A stretch of DNA of 64,000 nt from assembly GCF_037038585.1 (NCBI RefSeq), contig NC_092525.1, forward strand, positions 26,686,367 to 26,750,366, read 5' to 3'. How positions within the stretch are numbered: the stretch's first letter is position 1; each line of letters starts with the position of its first letter. This stretch comes from Patagioenas fasciata. Its lineage: Eukaryota > Chordata > Aves > Columbiformes > Columbidae. Below the pieces are notes generated by a model, which worked only from the letters and a program-made list of their open reading frames with translations, was not told where the DNA came from and searched no databases. A program made the position numbers and the translations under genes. Below are positions 45,127 to 59,299 of this stretch, one piece after another.

Positions 45127-48100
45127 TAGGCAGACTATTATGAAGAGAAACTTGTAGTTGTATTCCACCTGAGCCTGTAATTAGCTGTAGCAAAGAGATT
45201 CAAGTTTCAGTTCTGCTCTTCTGTACTTCGCTATTTATCACAACTGTTATTAACCTGTATAGGGCCTCACATAAGTTTCATTCCTTCCCTGTCAGTATTG
45301 CTCACTGTCTGGCTTGTATTCAGAGTTGTAAGGGTGCCTGTTACACCACTCTACATTCATTTCTGTACACTTCTTGTCCATCTCTGTACACTTCTTATAT
45401 AAGCCCATTTTTTGAATATTCACTTTCCAATTGGGATATTATTTTGTGCATTCTCATGTGTGGAGTTAAGCATGAAGGCTGAATCCTAAGTAGGGTATAC
45501 ACAGAACAGAACAGAAAACAAGGAGGAAGAAAATACTTTCAGGACTCCTTTTGGTTCTCATCACCACTGATACATGGGGGTTTCCTTTAATCTAGGCTGG
45601 CTACAATAACCTTTGGGCTCTTAATTTTCTTGGAGCACCCAATAAATCCTTATGCACAGCTCTGGTTGCTGGAAATTCTCCCACTGATATTACTAGGACT
45701 TTTTGCTAAGGCACTCTTGTAGTTTGTTGTGGTCAGGTCTGAATTTGTAAGGCAGAAATTTGAGATCAGACAACAGAGATAAACTGCAGTTTTTAACACT
45801 CTCTTGATACAGAAATTAGCTCTAGAAAGAATAAAATATCTTCTGTATCAGGAAAACCTCCAGATGATGAACTCAAATCACATCTGAATTTCTCTATTAT
45901 GTTGCTAGTTACTGAATCTCTGTCTGATACACAGAGATGTTTTTGCCATAACTATTTGCTCCTCAAATCTGTTCTGCAACCATCCATAATTTCTTGCTGA
46001 CTACCGTCAAGCTGAGGGAAAATAATATGAAATCCAAATACAACAATTACAGTAGAAGTTCAGTGAGAATTGAATCTACATGAACCAAGAGCACAGAAGG
46101 AAGATCCCCTCGAAAAGCAGCAGGCAGGATGCTTGCCACAACAATATTTCTGTCATAGCCATCATGATGCAGACAAATTAAAAAGCTGATTACAAGAAAA
46201 GCAAGGTGTGTATGTTGCATACGCAACTCCAGCTTCTCTCCAGTTTTTCAAGAGAATGGTTGCAGGAACCATTAGAAACTCTGTCTATATAAAGTGAAAG
46301 AAGGGGGAAAGTTTACTCAGAGGGGAAAAAGAAAATGGATTAAAGAGAGGAAAAGACTGCCGCATCTTTGATTGCTAAGTTGTTTACAATTTTATACTAT
46401 AAAATATATAAGCCATGCTGCCCATTCTAAATAATTTAAAAATTAAAATTGCAAACACGTTACAATAGAATATGGCCTAAATATCAGGGACCAGATCTTT
46501 CCACGCATACACTGGGGAGCACTTTAGTCTGCAGTAACCATGTTAAAGACCACTGAGACTTGGGGAACTAGATAGTCCTCAGTGTAAGAATTTTTAAGTT
46601 ACGATCTGCCTTAAAATTCCAGTTATTATTAAAATGAGAATATTCAAAGATGTTCAAGCAACGTTTACTTTTTATGGTTCGGTGGCTAAATCTATAGGTA
46701 GATTTTATAAGCATTCAACATGCTATACTGGGAATAGTTTTAGAAATGTCCTTCACCTCCAACCTCAGCCTGGATAATATTCTTCAACCAACATATATTT
46801 ACTAGCATGGACCCAAAAGATGCATACATTTGTTTCACGAAAATGCTGACCAACTTCTCCTGGCTCTGGATGTATATAGACACTACAATGTACATACAGA
46901 CTTCTGGAAAGATATATATTCTAGAAATTCACTACATATAGCCTTGGGCTAGTGAACTGACTTGGCACATTTTTAGAAGGCATTGGTTTCATCTTAGTAC
47001 TTGTACCTTTTACATCTTAGAAACTGAGAGTTCAGACAGTTTCATACCATCTGGTACATCCAGATTTATTTTATTTTTTTTTTTATCAGACAAGATCAAC
47101 TAAACTGCACAGCATTCCAGAACAGTAACAACACACTTGGAAATCCATCCGTCCATCCTTCCACACCCAATATTTAGGGACCAGATTACATAAAATGCTA
47201 AGAACTTTAAGCTTCTCAACTTCAAAAAAGTGAGGTGCTCAAAACATGTTTAGATCAGACTCTGTTAACAGCAGCAGGTTAACACCATCTCTCTTTGTAG
47301 CTGAGATGAGAGGATCAGAATTAAACAAAGGGTTTCCAAACCTGAATGCAGCTCTCTTCTATCCACCCACGGTTTCAGTTTCTTCCAACCAAGCTAGCAA
47401 AAGCAGCTATTTCACGTTGCTCCACAGAACACGAATCCCTGTGGGAGAGGGAAAAACTCCTAAGGATATGACAGAGAGATTCTAAGTGCAGAGGGAAGGG
47501 TAAGGCAATTGTTATAAAGATGCAACTAAATTTTCAGGGAATTTTTGTTCCCTACCTATACGCAGCTGAGAAGTACATATTTGCTTGAGAAGATATTTTT
47601 GTGTTATTCCTACATGTCTGAACTTAACAACTGAGATGTCTTTCAGGTAAGACAGGTGCATTAGCAGAACTCTGGGACTAAAATTTGTAAAGACTCAAAT
47701 AATTAAACAGTAAAAAGGTACAGATGTGTTTTTTATGAAATTTGTCTTTTGAAGTCAGAATATTTTGTAATTAGTAATTACATCATAGATTCTGGGGTTT
47801 GACATCACATGTTACTTGCTTATTCATAATGAGAAATGTTTCTGTATAATTATTTATACACAGATGAAATAAGAATACAGAGACAACCTCCCAGTACACT
47901 CATGATGATACTAATAGTAATAGTAAAGAAGGCTTTTGTTTGCTATTCTGGAGTTGCTGAAAGCTCAGTAAATATCAAAGTAAGATATATCCATCTTATC
48001 CTCAGCTAAGAAAACTCAGGAATGCCCTGGGGATGCTAGATTTGTAGCCGGCTGTCTTAGTCAGGTGAAAGGTCTTTGTACAAAGCTAAAAAGAAAATAT

Positions 48101-49035
48101 TGCAGGAGTTTCTAGAGTCCAAAGGTTACCTGGCCCCAAGGAAGGATGCAGACAGTTGCACTGGACTGTTCTTTCCTCATCAGCACACACCAGGGAAAAT
48201 TCAACAACTACTTCCAAAGCTCCTGAACCCATTAAAAAAAAAAAAACAGTCTTTGCTCGGGGCAGGAAAAAAACAGGACCTGCACTGTAGGACAGCCCTC
48301 AGGATACTTTCTCCTGGCTGAGGATCAGAAAATTATGTTGATAGTTACAAAAAAGGCACTAAAGCACTTGTGACTCACAAAAAAATATTACCTTGACTTA
48401 TTTTGCTATTTTAGTGAGGATGTCATAGGTCAAAGTACTATGTGAGCACAAACCCATTTAGTGAATGATTGCAGGAAGGGCCAGTACACTTCATGTTAAA
48501 GCAGCTCATCCTAGAGCTATTCACTGACTTTGCAAATTTAGACTTTCATTGATGTCAGACTGCATCAGTTCTGTGACAGGTTTCTTGCTGTAAAGACAAA
48601 TTTGTCCATGTTTACACTAGCCACAAATATGGCTTTCAAAGAAACAATGGTTTAACCACGTATCTCAAAAGGACCCTATCTATAGAAGTTCTCCTGTACA
48701 TGGTAACACAGATGTTTTGACAGCTAATAAGTGAACAGAGGCCCCATTTGGTATTACATGTTCCCCATAAGCACAACTACTATAATAGCAGCGTTCCAAA
48801 TTGTTTCTTAAAGCAGTGCAAACTTAGTGTGAATAGGATTAACAGAAGCCCTGGAGTCACTTAAATTTTTTCTGTAAAATATATTTACATAGATATAGTA
48901 ATATAACACTGAATACATCAGCTTTTATCGCAAATTTCAGTTTTCATGTAATTATCAAGAAATGTGTAGAAAATAAGGATTTACAGCACAGAGATCAAAT
49001 TATTAAACTGAATTAACACAAAATAGAAAAAATAG

Positions 49036-49153
49036 GCTGGGTTTGTTTGGTTGGTTGTTTTGTTGAGTTTTTGGTTTGGCGTTGGGTTTGTTCTTCTTGT
49101 TGTTTTGGTTGGGGTTTGTTTGTTTTGTTGTTGGTTGTGGTGGTTTTGTATTT
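49036..49153 (+). repeat. T/G-rich low-complexity tract
   Basis: About 115 bp of TTTGG, TTGTTT and GTTGG words, almost devoid of A on the + strand. Same type as at 17815-17971. Confidence 0.8.
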
Positions 49154-50567
49154 TAGAAGAAATATCAGCAGTGTAATACCTTAAAAGTTCTTCTTCAGGG
49201 TGATGAAAGTTTGATATATTATTTAGACTTAAGTGATCAAAGGCAATTTGATAACGCAGAGTGCTTCTGCACTTTGTAGTATGTGTTTATCAGGACAGCA
49301 AATGTAACTAACAAAGCTGATGAAATAAAACTTCTGCAGTGTTCTTTCAATCAGGGAAGCTGCCAGAAACTGAGATCCAGGATTTCCCTTAATATCAGTA
49401 ATCAGATGAGTTAATATGTTGTCATGAGTAGCTGTTGATTTTTAGTCTGGTTTACATGTATCTGAATCTGAAAAGATATTTCTAAAATATTTTTTAAAAA
49501 TTGGGGAAAGGGAAAAGTATTTATCTTACACAGCCAAATAATTCTTTGCTTTAGAATCATTAATTTAATTTCACAAATAGTAGAATCGTTGCTATAGAAA
49601 GAAGCCTCAGCAGGGAAGCCAGTGTTCAAGGAAGCATGGTATTGTACCTGCCACCCAGCTGAACCACGTAAGGGAACACTCTGTTAGAAGATAACTTCAT
49701 GATCTTCTGGCTCTCTTCTGAACAAAGGATGTGACTAAGTTCTGTATTTCTGTGTGTGGGCATGTAGTTTTACAGCCTTTCTAAACAGTTTGTTCAGCGC
49801 TAAGCTTCTGGATTTTTTTCTAGGGGTAAAGAGAAATATGACATTCTCCTATGCCCATTCAGTCAGAGCTGGGTACTTCAGTTTCACTCTGCCATGTGGT
49901 GTTACAGGAGACTGAGTTCAGTCACTTTGGATTTAATAATTTTTCCACCTAATACCCAACATTCAGCAGCCTGCTGAGCCTAAGAGCCACGCTCTGGGCA
50001 GGGTTTTTTTGAAAGGCTGCTACTTGGACACTAGACTGGATCTGAAGTCTCCAGTTCACAGGAACAAACTTACCAGGTTCCCTTGAACAGCCATATTGCA
50101 ATAACAATGTTTTGTCACTTATTATTGGAGAAAATTTGGGCAAGTAGCAATTTCAAAAGCTGTCCAGCCCATCCTAATGCTGGTGACAAGCAGAGATATA
50201 ATAGGCTGCAGTATGGACACATGGAATTACAGCCATGGTAGTAACTTATTTTATTTCCAGACCACTATTTTAAACTATTGTTTTCCGATGTGAGGATTTG
50301 ATCTTTTTGCCAAAAGATGGGAAGAGCTTTGCACATTAAAATTAAATAATTCCAGTCCCTTGGAAAATCACAGATATATTTCCTGATTTTGCTTAGGAAG
50401 GTCAGAGTTTTATGGGCAGAATGACAGATCTTCACTTGCTAAAAAGTCCATTTTTTTGCAAGTTTCTACCATAAAAAAAAAAAAGAAGCGGCAAGTCATT
50501 TTTCCCCTGAAATTATGACATTTCTTACAACTAGGCAGTAAATCTTACTACAGGAAGAGAACTTGTT

Positions 50568-50637
50568 TCATTCAGATCCAGAGTTTTTGTACAATAACTG
50601 TATCATTCAGATCCAGCACTTGTGTACAATACTTGTA
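50568..50637 (+). repeat. Two-copy 35-bp tandem duplication
   Basis: Copies at 50568-50602 and 50603-50637 share TCATTCAGATCCAG at the start and TACAATA-CTTGTA-like ends, with a few substitutions. It is a local duplication in the intron, and several substitutions show it is not very recent. Confidence 0.85.
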
Positions 50638-52139
50638 TGATGTTTCTGTTGTATGGAATGGTTCCCAGTTACAGTGAAAGTTTGCCTCTATAAATCTATC
50701 AAGGCTGTTGAGAATTAAAGATCTTCTTCTGTTAACTTGTAGCCATTAAGATCACATACAGTAAGGGTGAAATCCTAGCCATATTGAAGTCACATACTTC
50801 CTATTAGCCCTGCTGCAGCCATTAATGTAAATGGATATTATTCTATACTTTCATATGTAGAGGTAAACTGCTCCAGATCAAGGGATGATCATCTTTGTAT
50901 ATACAGCACTGTGTAGTCAATAACTCACATAATCCACTCAGCTCTAGAGCTGAAAAATGCTAACAAATGACACAAAAAGCAGAGGAAAGTGTGATTTATG
51001 AATAAAGATTAAGAGATCTGCATATTCATAGCTCGATGAAGCAACAAATACAACCATATGGCATCCATGTAGAAGCACAACATCTGAACAAAACAAAGAC
51101 ATTGGAGAGTGAGGAACTGTGTTCTTCCTGTATTAGCATCAATAAGAGTTTCCACAACGCTGGGTCCTCAAACTCATTATTGGAGAAAAGGCCTAAAGTG
51201 GAGAGCTTTCAAATTGTGCAATAAATTGTTAGATCACTCAGAACAGGTTGGATGCACTATATAGCTATCTAGGTGCAGGAACATACCACAGGACTTAAGT
51301 CTTTTCCATTTCCAATTTTAAAATTACTATACAACAGAGTTTCAAATAGAAGCAATAAAGTTGAGAGGCAGACTGCACTTAAATACCTATCTGGTATCTT
51401 TCTACTTCCAAACTTTGGCCAATGTGAATTAACAAGTAGATTTTCAGACTTGTAAAACAGAGTAACCCAACTATTGCCAGGGAAGCATGTTATTTTATGC
51501 TAGCCAGAAGCTTAGCCATAAATTGTTTGTTTGGGGTTTTTTGGTCATGCATCAAAGCTACCATGGTTTGCTCTATTTCATAGCCTTAAGTTACAAGACT
51601 ATTATAAAAGGAACCAAAGTATAATTTCATCTGCTGGAAACAAAATTCAGTTGCTTATTGCCCTATCCCCCATAAGCCAAGGTACAAAAATAGCAACCTC
51701 AAGAAACGTGAGTTTTAGTACAAGACGAAATAATATTTCAGAAAATGAGTGCAATTCAAGAATGGTAAACATTCAGTTTGAACAGCCAATGTAAAGAAAG
51801 CAGCAATGTCCAAAATGTGGTACTTTGTTAAATGAGCGCAGTACAGGTATTTTAGTAAACTGAAATATGAAATAGCTATTTAATCCCTCCCGCTTTTACC
51901 ACACCTGACTAGTAAGAGCAATCAAAAGCAAGCTGAAATGTAACCACTATCTTTAGGACAGCCTTTAACTGTTTTCTGATTTTTTTCCCCTCATAAGAAA
52001 TCTCTTAATTATCAAGTTTGCAACCATTTCAAGTCTGAATAAAAAGCACAGTTTTATTCAAAGTTAATGTTAGCTGTGTCACGGCATGCTGTCTTAGCAC
52101 ATGACAAAATTGATTTGAAACATTGCTCTCCACACAACA

Positions 52140-53080
52140 CAGAAACCAACAAGTTGCCACTGCCCCCGCCCCAGCCTTGCCGAGGGGCTCAGCTCTGTCA
52201 CCCTGTGCTCAGGGATACCAGCTGAGATGGCCCACCCCAGCACCCTCAGACAGGGCCTCACAAGCTCAGGGACAAGGTACAAGTTGAAGGGACAAAGCAT
52301 GATCTGAAGGGACAAAGCAAGGTCACATACAGGTAACAAGAGAGCCTTACCTGTGAGGCAGGCCCAGGCCGTGGCTGGAGCTCAAAATGACGCTGCCGGT
52401 GAGGGCAGGTGAGGCCGTTAGGGCTGTGAGGGGCTGCAGGTGTGTCAGGGAGAGCAGCTGCGTCCTTTGAAGGACGTAGGCAAATAACTCCAGGAGTAAA
52501 CCATAAAAAAGCAACTAACTCAAGGGCTATGTCTTTGCCTCTCTCACATATGCCTTTTCTCTGACCTGAGGCTGACTCTTTGCTGTGTAAAAGAGGCAGT
52601 GGCGGGCAGTCTGAGGTGGCGGTGCGGCTGGATGCCATCCCCCGGCCAGGCTCTCCACTGCCCACGTTTCTGCACCCTGTAGTGCTCAGACCCCATTGTG
52701 GGGCACGGTGAGGTGTGTGTTGGGATCGGTGCCCAACGTTGGGCTCCAGACGTGTGTAACCCAGGTGACAGTGTGGCTGAGAGGCTCCCGCAGCCCACCG
52801 GGAATAAGCTGCTCCCTTTCCCATGTCGCCATTAGGAGTGGGCTGCAACGGGCCCCTTTGCCCTTCCCTGGTGCTGCCAGGCAGCATGGCTTATGTGTAA
52901 AGTGGAGACATGTCCCGGCACTGGCCATGGCTGCCCAGGTTTGCCCTCCGCAGAGGAGCAGCACCCCCGCTTCAGCCTGCACGGGTCTGGGTAGGGGGCA
53001 GCTACCAGAGCAGGAGAAAGGGTTAGTGTCACGCTTTGCTTTAATGGTTCCCCAGATCCACTGCTTCCAGTAGAACTGAG
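52140..53080. other. GC-rich patch within the intron
   Basis: About 0.9 kb of GC-rich sequence with scattered CpG in an AT-rich intron. It includes three 20-bp units beginning GGGACAA (52269, 52289, 52309) and a perfect 14-bp palindrome GCCCAACGTTGGGC (52733-52746). Open frames of up to 209 codons on the - strand and 125 on the + overlap each other and have no family resemblance. It may be a decayed mobile element (LTR-like) or a regulatory block; neither is proven. Confidence 0.45.
52269..52326 (+). repeat. Three-copy 20-bp tandem repeat
   Basis: Units start at 52269, 52289 and 52309 with GGGACAAGG/GGGACAAAGC and an internal TGAA before each new unit. The third unit is partial and contains GCAAGGTCA, one base off the NR5A consensus. 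Confidence 0.75.
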
Positions 53081-53431
53081 AGATGTGCCAAATTTTTCCC
53101 TAAAATGTTCTTTATTTGCTATTTTGAAATAGGGACTGAAAGTTATTGCTATTGTTGTCACCACAGGCATATTCATAGTGTAACTACGGAAGAAATAAAA
53201 GGGCAGATTTAAGTAGGTATTAAGGAAAACTAAGAATGAGATAGAATATGGTGCAAGTGGGAAAGTGAAGCTATAATTTTAGGTGGACATCCGCAGTGGT
53301 TTTTTTCCACTTCTATAACTGGTAGAAGTTCATTTATAGGTGGTTAGGTCAATATCAGGGCAGTCTGGGCAAAGAAATATTTAACACTGTGTCTTGGAAA
53401 CATCCCAGTTATTAAGGCAACTACCACAGAC

Positions 53432-53487
53432 AAAAAAAAAAAAAAAAAAAAAAACACCCAACCAACTAACCAACCAACCAACACCCC
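53432..53487 (+). repeat. A23 run followed by (CCAA)n
   Basis: Twenty-three A residues (53432-53454), then ACCCAACCAACTAACCAACC-type tetramers to about 53482. A compound simple repeat with no recognised element attached. Confidence 0.85.
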
Positions 53488-56353
53488 GACAAATAATCAT
53501 ATTGCGGTGAAAAACGAAATCTCATCTTGTCTAATTCTGGAATCATCTGTCATACCCATCACTTGGGAAAGAAACTAAAATCTGTTTTCAGACATTCAGA
53601 AATAGAAAAATGCTTTTTACATCTAAATACAGCTCTTGCATTTGTTGAAAGAAAAGTTACTTTGATGTTTGTTGCTAAATAAAATCTTGGATCGAGTAAA
53701 TTTAATTTCAAAAATTAGTTAAGGCAACAATAAAGACAGGAAATATACATGAATAAAGTGTTCTAAAAGTCATGCAACTCTTTTAAGACTATAAATATCA
53801 CCTAAGCAAGGCCACTATAATTAGCAAAGGGTGAACAAAAGAAGACATCCAGAAATAGATGGGGAGGGGGGAGGTTGGGAGGGTGAAATGTCTTGGTTAA
53901 CCTTATTCAAGTGTTCTTTCCATAGCATAGGAAACGGTTCCAGCTAGCTCATGAGTTCTGCTGGTATTAACTGATTTTTAAAAGGACATTTCCATGTTGT
54001 CTGTATGCCAAGAAACTTCTTTTACTGGCATGTTTGCTGAATACAGGAAGCATCACCCTGACTAAGTGACACTGGATGTGACAAAGAATTGTATATTTAT
54101 TCTGGTGTTACAGTCGGCACCGTCTGTTTGTTTCATCTGGATATCTTTTGGTATTTATTGGGAGATACTTACTGCAGTCTCGCAATTTGTCCTGAGTAAT
54201 GAGCGAACACAGTACTGCTGGTGCTGAGTCATGATCCCTCACAGTCCCTCACCACTCCAGAAGCAGTTTGTGGCAGCCCCTGTGAGGGCTGAGGAGTCTG
54301 AGGGCTGATCCAGCGCTTTAGGGGAGGTAGGGACAGGGCTGTCTAGTGATCCCCTAATCTATTTCATCCCTCTTAGAGATATGCAGAGGAAAGACTAACA
54401 GAGGGCTGGAAACCATCCTCATCCACATGTTATGGCCAGAATTCCCTGTAAAAGGAAATAAACCTGTATTTACCACTGCTTACTTGCCTAAATAGAGAGC
54501 TGAACTAGTCAGTCTTGCATATAGTCATTTTCAGTGTAAGTCAGGTTGTAATTATGGGCCTAGTCTTTCACTGCTTATCAGAAGAAAACTTTACTGAAGC
54601 CGATGAGAGTTCTGTCCAATTAAGAAGTGCAAGTTAAGATCTTGGATACTGCATTTCCAGTTTCACTCACAGCATCTGCCAGTTTCCTGTTTTCTTCTGT
54701 AAAGCTGCTTGTGTCAAGTGTTTAAGTTTCATTTGCTACATGTTATTTTTAAATGTCCTTTTGTTATTTATTTCTTCTTTTCCTTTCTCTTTCTTGGGAA
54801 TTGTGTTGGTACCACAGCCACTACATAGGAGGCAGTAACTTACTTGTGGCTCTGGGCTCCAGACCTATCTCACAGAGATCTTCAACAACAGTCTGTGTGT
54901 TTCAGTGACAACCCCTTAAACTCATCATGCTCCCTGTTGGGAAAGGTGGAAATCTTTGAGAAAAAGGTTCAGAGTGGGTAGGTTAGGCAGGCCAGCAGTC
55001 TCCTTTCTATCTTCCTACTCCTGGAGCTCAATAAAAATCACAATAGAACCAAAAATATAGTTAGTCCAAGCTATTAACTTTCCTTCAGGTAACAGCAAAG
55101 CCATGTAGGGAGAATAACAGGTGAAAATTGCCCAAAGTCTCTGGTTCTACTCCCATTTGTCTGTGCAGTAGTTTTAGAGCATAACAATCCCAGTGTTGGA
55201 AAGAATTGCAGAAGACGGAAAGGATATAGGGGACAGGCTGCTGGGAGGCATGAGGCCAAATTAGGTGGTGGTGCAAATCATCTAGTGTGCAAATAGAAGG
55301 TAAGACTAATGTGTAGCTCATACCCAGGTCACTACAGTATAAAATGGTTTCAGCTTCTCTTATAACCACTCCACAGTCACTGATGTTCTTTCTGTCTACG
55401 TGTGGAGAGAAGAGAGGGAGATAGAAATCAAGCTACTCACAAGCAAGTACTATTGGAGTATTGTTTGAGTTAGTACATATGTAAGTACATATTACACTCA
55501 TAAAAAGCAAGATCAGGCAATTTGCTGCACGTGAGGCTGAGACCTGGAATCTCATAACAGCATTTTGAATATTGGCCATATTGCTAAGATTCTACCCAGA
55601 CTTTCTAGTCTTTGAGAAATCCGAACTTGCTATAAGAAATAGCATCAAAAAGCTGTATTTCTGATGCAGGACTTGGAAAACAATAGTCCTTGTTTATAAT
55701 ACAGTGAATAAACAACAAGAATATTAACAACAATAATAACAGCTTTAAGTAGAAATAAATACATGGCAATTACTTTGTTTTGGATCTGTCATTCACAAGA
55801 TAAGGTTCTCATTCTGCAAGAGTGGTCAAAGACAATGCTCTCTCCTGACTTTGAATGAACTTGTAGGGAGTGTTCCCAGCAGGAAGGGTTAGACCTCCAA
55901 GTCAGTGTTTGCATGACTAGCTCATTTGGTAACACTGCACAGCATTTATTTCTAATTTGCATGCCTCTCCTTTAAGGCATGCTCTTCTCCTCTGGACTTC
56001 AGTGGGAGCTGCACGTTTTACCTTTGATTCCCCTGCATGCTGGCAACTCTAATTACTGTTAAGAGGAGTTTCAGTGGAGTTTCTCTCTCTCCCTCTTTCT
56101 CTGTAGAAGAGGGTAGTTTTCAGTGGTTTATCCCAGCACTGGCTGGTGTATTTACAAATCAGAGGTTGGAGCTTTACCAAACTGGCACATGGTGCTTATC
56201 AGGAATGTATCTTAATTTCTTCTCTGTCCCCGCCAAAGCAGAACTTTACCTTTTTCTCTAGGCTGAATAACAAATGGTGGCATTACTAAGACAAAAGTTA
56301 CATCGACCATTGTAACAAACTCCCCATAATTATAAAAAGATTGCTTAGTATTT

Positions 56354-56392
56354 TGTGGGGTTTTTTGTTTGTTTGTTTGGGGTTTTTTTCAA
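56354..56392 (+). repeat. T/G-rich low-complexity tract
   Basis: GGGGTTTTTT and GTTTGTTTG units, about 39 bp. Confidence 0.7.
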
Positions 56393-56759
56393 GTAATAAT
56401 TTTAGCTAGGTAAGACAGCCTTTCTCTATAAGTTGCTATCATAGTAACTTGATACAATAAATATGAGTTAGAAAAGATCCGTTCTTTCTTTTGAGACTGC
56501 ATTCTCCAGGGCTAGATCCTGCAACCCATACTAAACCTCAGCCTGCTCCGCCCTGTAGAAACTGTTTTGGGTTTCGAAGATATTTTGTATAGGGACACAA
56601 TACTACATATTGAGCAAAACTGGGAGAATCTGATCCTTTTTTGCAGTGCCACTGGTTTTATTAAAAATACACACACACATCCCCCACACCCTTTCTTAAA
56701 CCCTCACCATCGAACCTCGCACCTTGAAAGCAGAAATGCTGTTCTGTTTTGACATTTTC

Positions 56760-57125
56760 ATGTCAGACTTGCATACCCGCATGTACTGACAGACACAATG
56801 AACAGGAGCCGCTTTTCTCCTTCTTTATAAGAAAGATCCCATGTGGCTCTCTGTGCTAACGTAACCCTCTTTCCAATATTTCAAAAGAAACAGAACTTCC
56901 CAGCATGAGGATAAAGTTTTCCTGTGTTCCAATAATAAAAGTTGAACGTACCAGTAATTTCCAGTTCCTCTGTGGCCGGGCAGCCTGTGAAGACTAAATC
57001 AGAAGTGCCCAACCTGCGATGTCAGTGTGGGAGTCGGAAACAGATGTTCGCCGGACAATACAATTTTTTGTCACTGTCGATATTATATGGCACTTTTCCC
57101 AACAGAAATTGTCTGTAGCTGGAAA
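56760..57125. promoter_or_regulatory. Candidate intronic enhancer/conserved element
   Basis: A block of balanced composition in a very AT-rich intron, retaining several CpGs (near 56778, 56860, 56976, 57033, 57050 and 57078). No open frame or repeat explains it. Retention of CpG in methylated, mutable intronic DNA suggests constraint; this is inference and needs cross-species alignment. Confidence 0.3.
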
Positions 57126-59299
57126 AGAATGTAAGGAATGATTCATGTCCCAAATTATTATTATTACTTTTAAATGTTAAATACTTGTTTTCTTGTGTTT
57201 TAAATGACTAAATCAGGGAAGCACAAGCACTCAAAAATATGATTAACTGGACATGTAGTGTCTGTGTAGAATGTCAACCAACTAATTTTAAGGCTTTTTC
57301 CTCAAGACAAGACACTATGTTATACTAAAACCAACGAGAGTCAAATTCTCTTCTTTAGAATCAAGGTGCTGTAACCTTTAATCTTGTAAAATATTTGATG
57401 CTTAGTAACTATTTATACAAAAAAATACATGGTGTAGGGTAAACAGCACAAATAATTTCATGTGTATCTGACTGTGTATTTATAAAGATCTAAATTTATT
57501 ATATTTAAATATATTTAAATTTATTACATTACTATGTATTTTTATACATATAATAACATTTAAAAGTAGTTTCTCTATGTCTTGGAAATTCTAATAGGTC
57601 ATTTGGGTATTCAAAACTTATCAAACACTCAGATGAGAAAAATTCTCTAGTAGAGTAGTATATGATACCTAGCCTTGATTTCCAAATTTCATGAATATTA
57701 CAAAAGCAGATGCACTAGATCATACTTATTCTACAAGGCAATGGATTGGGCTAGGTGCTCTTTAAATTAAATATTAACTTTTTCAGGGATACATATCAAA
57801 TGTATTTTTTTAAAAAAAGGGCAGCGGGATACAGAAAGCCTAAGTGAAATCAGACCTAAATACAAATTAATATATTCAGTAGGAGTGTCAAAGAAAGCTA
57901 AAGATCTGACTGCCAGAACTCTTGGATATGTCACCTATATTTTACATCAAAAACTACCACTCTAGGTATTTTCAAAATGAAGACATCCAGGATCTGAATT
58001 GGAGTTCACTGAAACCAGTGACAAAAATCTCATGTAGTTGCTGACTGTAGTGTCTCTGGCAGGCTTTCTTTAGAGATATTAAAAAGAGGAAAAGGTGTAT
58101 GTAATCACAAAACCCAAACAAGAACAAAAGATTTTAGCACTGTAAAATCAAAGAGCAGTCCTATTTTTACAAATGCTTGTGATAACACTTCACAGTAATA
58201 TTTTCATAATATTCATTTTGCATTTACTGTCTTTCCTGTTACAGTGTTCTGCAACAGAGTTGTTTAATGCTCTATGTCAGGCTTTATTCAATAGGAAATA
58301 TGAAATGACTTTCAGCCGTGCATTTCTTTATAAGTACTACATGATTTAACCTCAAGTCCTATCCATAGTTCAACTTTTTTAATCCATTTAGATTTAGTGA
58401 CTTTAGATCTATTTCCATAGTGGAACACTACCCTTTTAGATTATTTTGGGTAAGAGCTTGAACTCTGTGCAAAATTTTCCAAGTCAGCGTGTGATAAGAC
58501 ACAATTAAATATCTGATGAGATAATGTTTAGCACACTTGTAAGCAATGTGCTGAGTTCTGTGTGTGTCTGTATGTATGTATTTTTATATACATTTGTGGG
58601 TTAAACTGAGTTTTTCATCAGCTAGGCGTTGGCAAGTGCCAAAGTGATTTAGGATTAGAATGGGATTTAGGCTGATCTAGCTACAGTTGTATTTCTCATT
58701 TCATCATCATGCCAGGGATACTGTGACAGTTGTGGGGTTTTTTAATTTATGAAATAGACAAAATTAAATGTCCATACCAGACATACCATTAGGTTACAGG
58801 GAGCAAAAGAGAAACATTGCATTAGGCCTTATTCTTTTGTCTGCACCCAGCAGAGAAGTCCTGAATGTACAAAACAGCTGGGAAACTTCCTCTGTAGCAC
58901 ACAGCTTGACAAATGAATTCAAGATTTTTTTAAAAAAATTTGATCTGATTAGGCTTCATTTCAAATGACTGTTTTTCTGGTTCTGTAGTATATATCTTTG
59001 CAAAATACTAATCATCACAGACGTGTGTTATTTGGGTGCATTACATCATTTTTTAATACTAACTCTACTCTCATTTTAAGTGTCATGACACCTGAATCCC
59101 AATAAATGTTTTAGATTTCTAAGACTTCTCATTGTGATACCAGACACAGCATGTGCTCTTGCAAAGTTTTAGTATTACTTAGCATTTCAAAAATTACTGG
59201 ATTAAAATAGACCCATTTGCAAAAGTGACTCTTCCACCATTTTCAAGAATACTGCTTTTTACGTGTTAATTTCTATCTCCTGAATGACGTTTTGCTGTA

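Noticed and set aside
52258-52887. 209-codon minus-strand frame in the GC-rich intronic patch
   Set aside because: No similarity recognised, and it overlaps plus-strand frames and tandem 20-mers. Coding status is not supported.
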